In this document: piece after piece, positions 62,651 through 64,000 of the stretch
Layout: each line of letters begins with the position of its first letter
Numbering within the stretch: position 1 is the stretch's first letter
Origin: Planococcus citri
Taxonomy: Eukaryota > Arthropoda > Insecta > Hemiptera > Pseudococcidae
DNA: 64,000 nucleotides
Reading direction: 5' to 3'
Assembly (NCBI RefSeq): GCF_950023065.1
Contig: NC_088680.1
Location: 35,142,559 to 35,206,558, forward strand
Made by a program: the position numbers and the translations under genes
The notes under the pieces: generated by a model
The model's database searches: none
The model's input: only the letters and a program-made list of their open reading frames with translations
What the model was told of the DNA's origin: nothing

Positions 62651-63378
62651 AAATTGAACAACTGTTCTACACTACACTGAGTACCAGGAGCACCTAAAAT
62701 AATTCGAGCAACAGGAAAAAGCAACGCGAAGTTATTTTCATTTTCGTTCCACCAACTCAGTAAAATACGAGCGTAAAATACTTACTTCCTTTGAATTCAG
62801 CAGTGTTCCTAACCGATTTTTCCAAAACTCCCTAGTTCAGCTTTTAAAAAATTCCCGGGTTTGGTGAAAAATCCCTAGTTTTTTTTTCATTATTTATGCC
62901 TTATAAAATTGTAAGGCCTATTGTTACCACGATCTACAGTCTCTCCAAAGACTTCGCATACACAGCAGAGTAAAAAACCTGGATAAATTGCCAGAATTTA
63001 ATAACTTTCCATGAGCTCTGGCCATTTTCTGAGGTTTTTAACTCTACGAAGCGTTTGAAAGACTAAAGAGCGACTGAGTGAAATACGAGTAATAAGATAC
63101 GAATACGAATTTCCTTATTCGTTTATTTTATTTTTTTATTTTTCTTATAAGAATAGGTACATATAGTGATCTAGTCACTTTTAAATTTTAATGAATACAT
63201 TCTTTCCTTTTTTTGAAGCCGAATTTTTTTAAAAATTATGGCTATTGCGGTAGGCCAGACTTCGTTTTCATTTCTGAAATATAAAATGATTCATTTGCTT
63301 GCATTTTTGTGAGCTAAAACAAGAACAAGGTTACACAATATTGTCAATATTACGAATTTACTGTCAATAAAAAATATA

Positions 63379-63840
63379 ATGCAACAAGTTTGATAAAGTA
63401 AAAATTAAATGAAAAACGAACACACATGAATCAGTTTGGTAACAGCTGCTTAGACCTACCATTGAACAAGTAATACATATGAAAATGAAACGAAAAACGA
63501 ACAAATAAGAATTAAATTGGTAACAACTGCTTAATACCATTAATCAAGTAAAAAATATCAAAATAAAAAAAAACGAAAAAGGAACACGCACTGAGAAAAA
63601 TTTATGTTGGAATTTATACTATAAATCATGAGATTTTGGATGGACTCTGAAAATTTGACAATTTTTACTACAAATTATAATAATTTTTGATTTTTTAAAT
63701 AAAATATAGTAATTTCTCTCAAAAAGCATTGCAAAAATCTTATGATTTATAGTAAAAAGTGCAATACATTTTTCTCTGTGCGTGAATCAATTTGGCAACA
63801 ACCGCTTACGAATTAGCGGTTATCATTAAACGAGTAAAAA
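63379..63840. repeat. Tandem repeat, about 85-bp unit, third copy interrupted
   Basis: Copies begin near 63379, 63464 and about 63540, with shared strings AACGAACAC and TTGGTAACAACTGCTTA. The third copy is split by the element at 63599-63780. Confidence 0.75.
63599..63780. mobile_element. 182-bp inverted-repeat MITE
   Basis: Ends CACTGAGAAAAAT and inverted ATTTTTCTCTGTG, with ACTATAAATCATRAGATTTT also inverted further in. It is inserted between GGAACACG and CGTGAATCA of a tandem repeat unit whose other copies run through. The target duplication is short or unclear (possibly CG). Confidence 0.75.
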
Positions 63841-64000
63841 AATATGAAATATTATCATTTCTTTGGAGCGTTTACATTTCGAGATTTAGTAGTACGACTA
63901 CGGCGTTTTTTATTTTTACATTCGACACCAACATTCTTCTTCTCTTCTTCAAAATTTTGCATTTTTTTGGTTTATAACCGGGTTGTTTATGAGGATACAT

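Larger units (their letters stand above)
60157..63598. other. Non-coding DNA to the right of the last candidate first exon
   Basis: Probably an intron or intergenic. It contains the hairpin at 60264-60330, a perfect 31-bp tandem duplication (60834-60895), an 89-bp tandem duplication (62391-62570) and an A-rich stretch near 62580. No gene recognised. Confidence 0.5.

Noticed and set aside
1..64000. tRNA, rRNA, CRISPR array or operon-like prokaryotic features
   Set aside because: None seen on reading both strands; gene structure and composition are those of an animal nuclear genome.

Overview
The window is nuclear DNA of an animal, almost certainly an insect. The genes are split by many short introns (about 60-100 bp) plus a few very long ones, the background is AT-rich, and the encoded Unc-13 is strikingly close to the insect form. 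The many GTAGGTACCTA-like strings and the poly-C tracts make me think of a sap-sucking hemipteran (scale insect or mealybug type), but that is only a guess.

Three complete protein genes lie on the plus strand. (1) unc-13, coding from 1098 to 35407, has 26 coding exons that join in frame into about 2602 residues: a 1367-codon first coding exon with a disordered N-terminal part, then C1, C2B, MUN and C2C. It primes synaptic vesicles for release. (2) A fatty acyl-CoA reductase lies at 42568-44592, with 8 coding exons and 511 residues. It makes fatty alcohols for wax or cuticle lipid. (3) A divergent VDAC/porin lies at 48215-49601, with 6 coding exons and 291 residues, for the mitochondrial outer membrane. 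The three are functionally unrelated and show no sign of being a cluster. From about 54.0 to 60.2 kb there are three candidate untranslated first exons, each ending in a good splice donor, for a plus-strand gene whose coding part would lie beyond the right edge.

The rest is non-coding and rich in small mobile elements, many with legible ends. There are two foldback elements sharing CAAGGGA termini (30706-32070 inside an unc-13 intron, target repeat TGA; 57706-58329, target repeat TTA); a third, different foldback (53183-54007, 7-bp target repeat); a decayed hAT element (57508-59831, 8-bp target repeat) carrying the C-terminal part of its transposase and two nested insertions; a second hAT-like element (46671-47896) with a nested TA-flanked element; and further TA-flanked or inverted-repeat elements at 20529, 45950, 50356, 56555 and 63599. 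A repeated segment at about 45.35-46.67 and 51.69-52.25 kb preserves the pre-insertion site of two of these elements. The long unc-13 introns also hold degenerate tandem arrays.

I see no cluster, prokaryote-type system or viral gene. The observations most worth following are the nested hAT in a candidate promoter exon, the long intronic hairpin in unc-13, a compact miRNA-like hairpin at 60264-60330, and the divergent VDAC.
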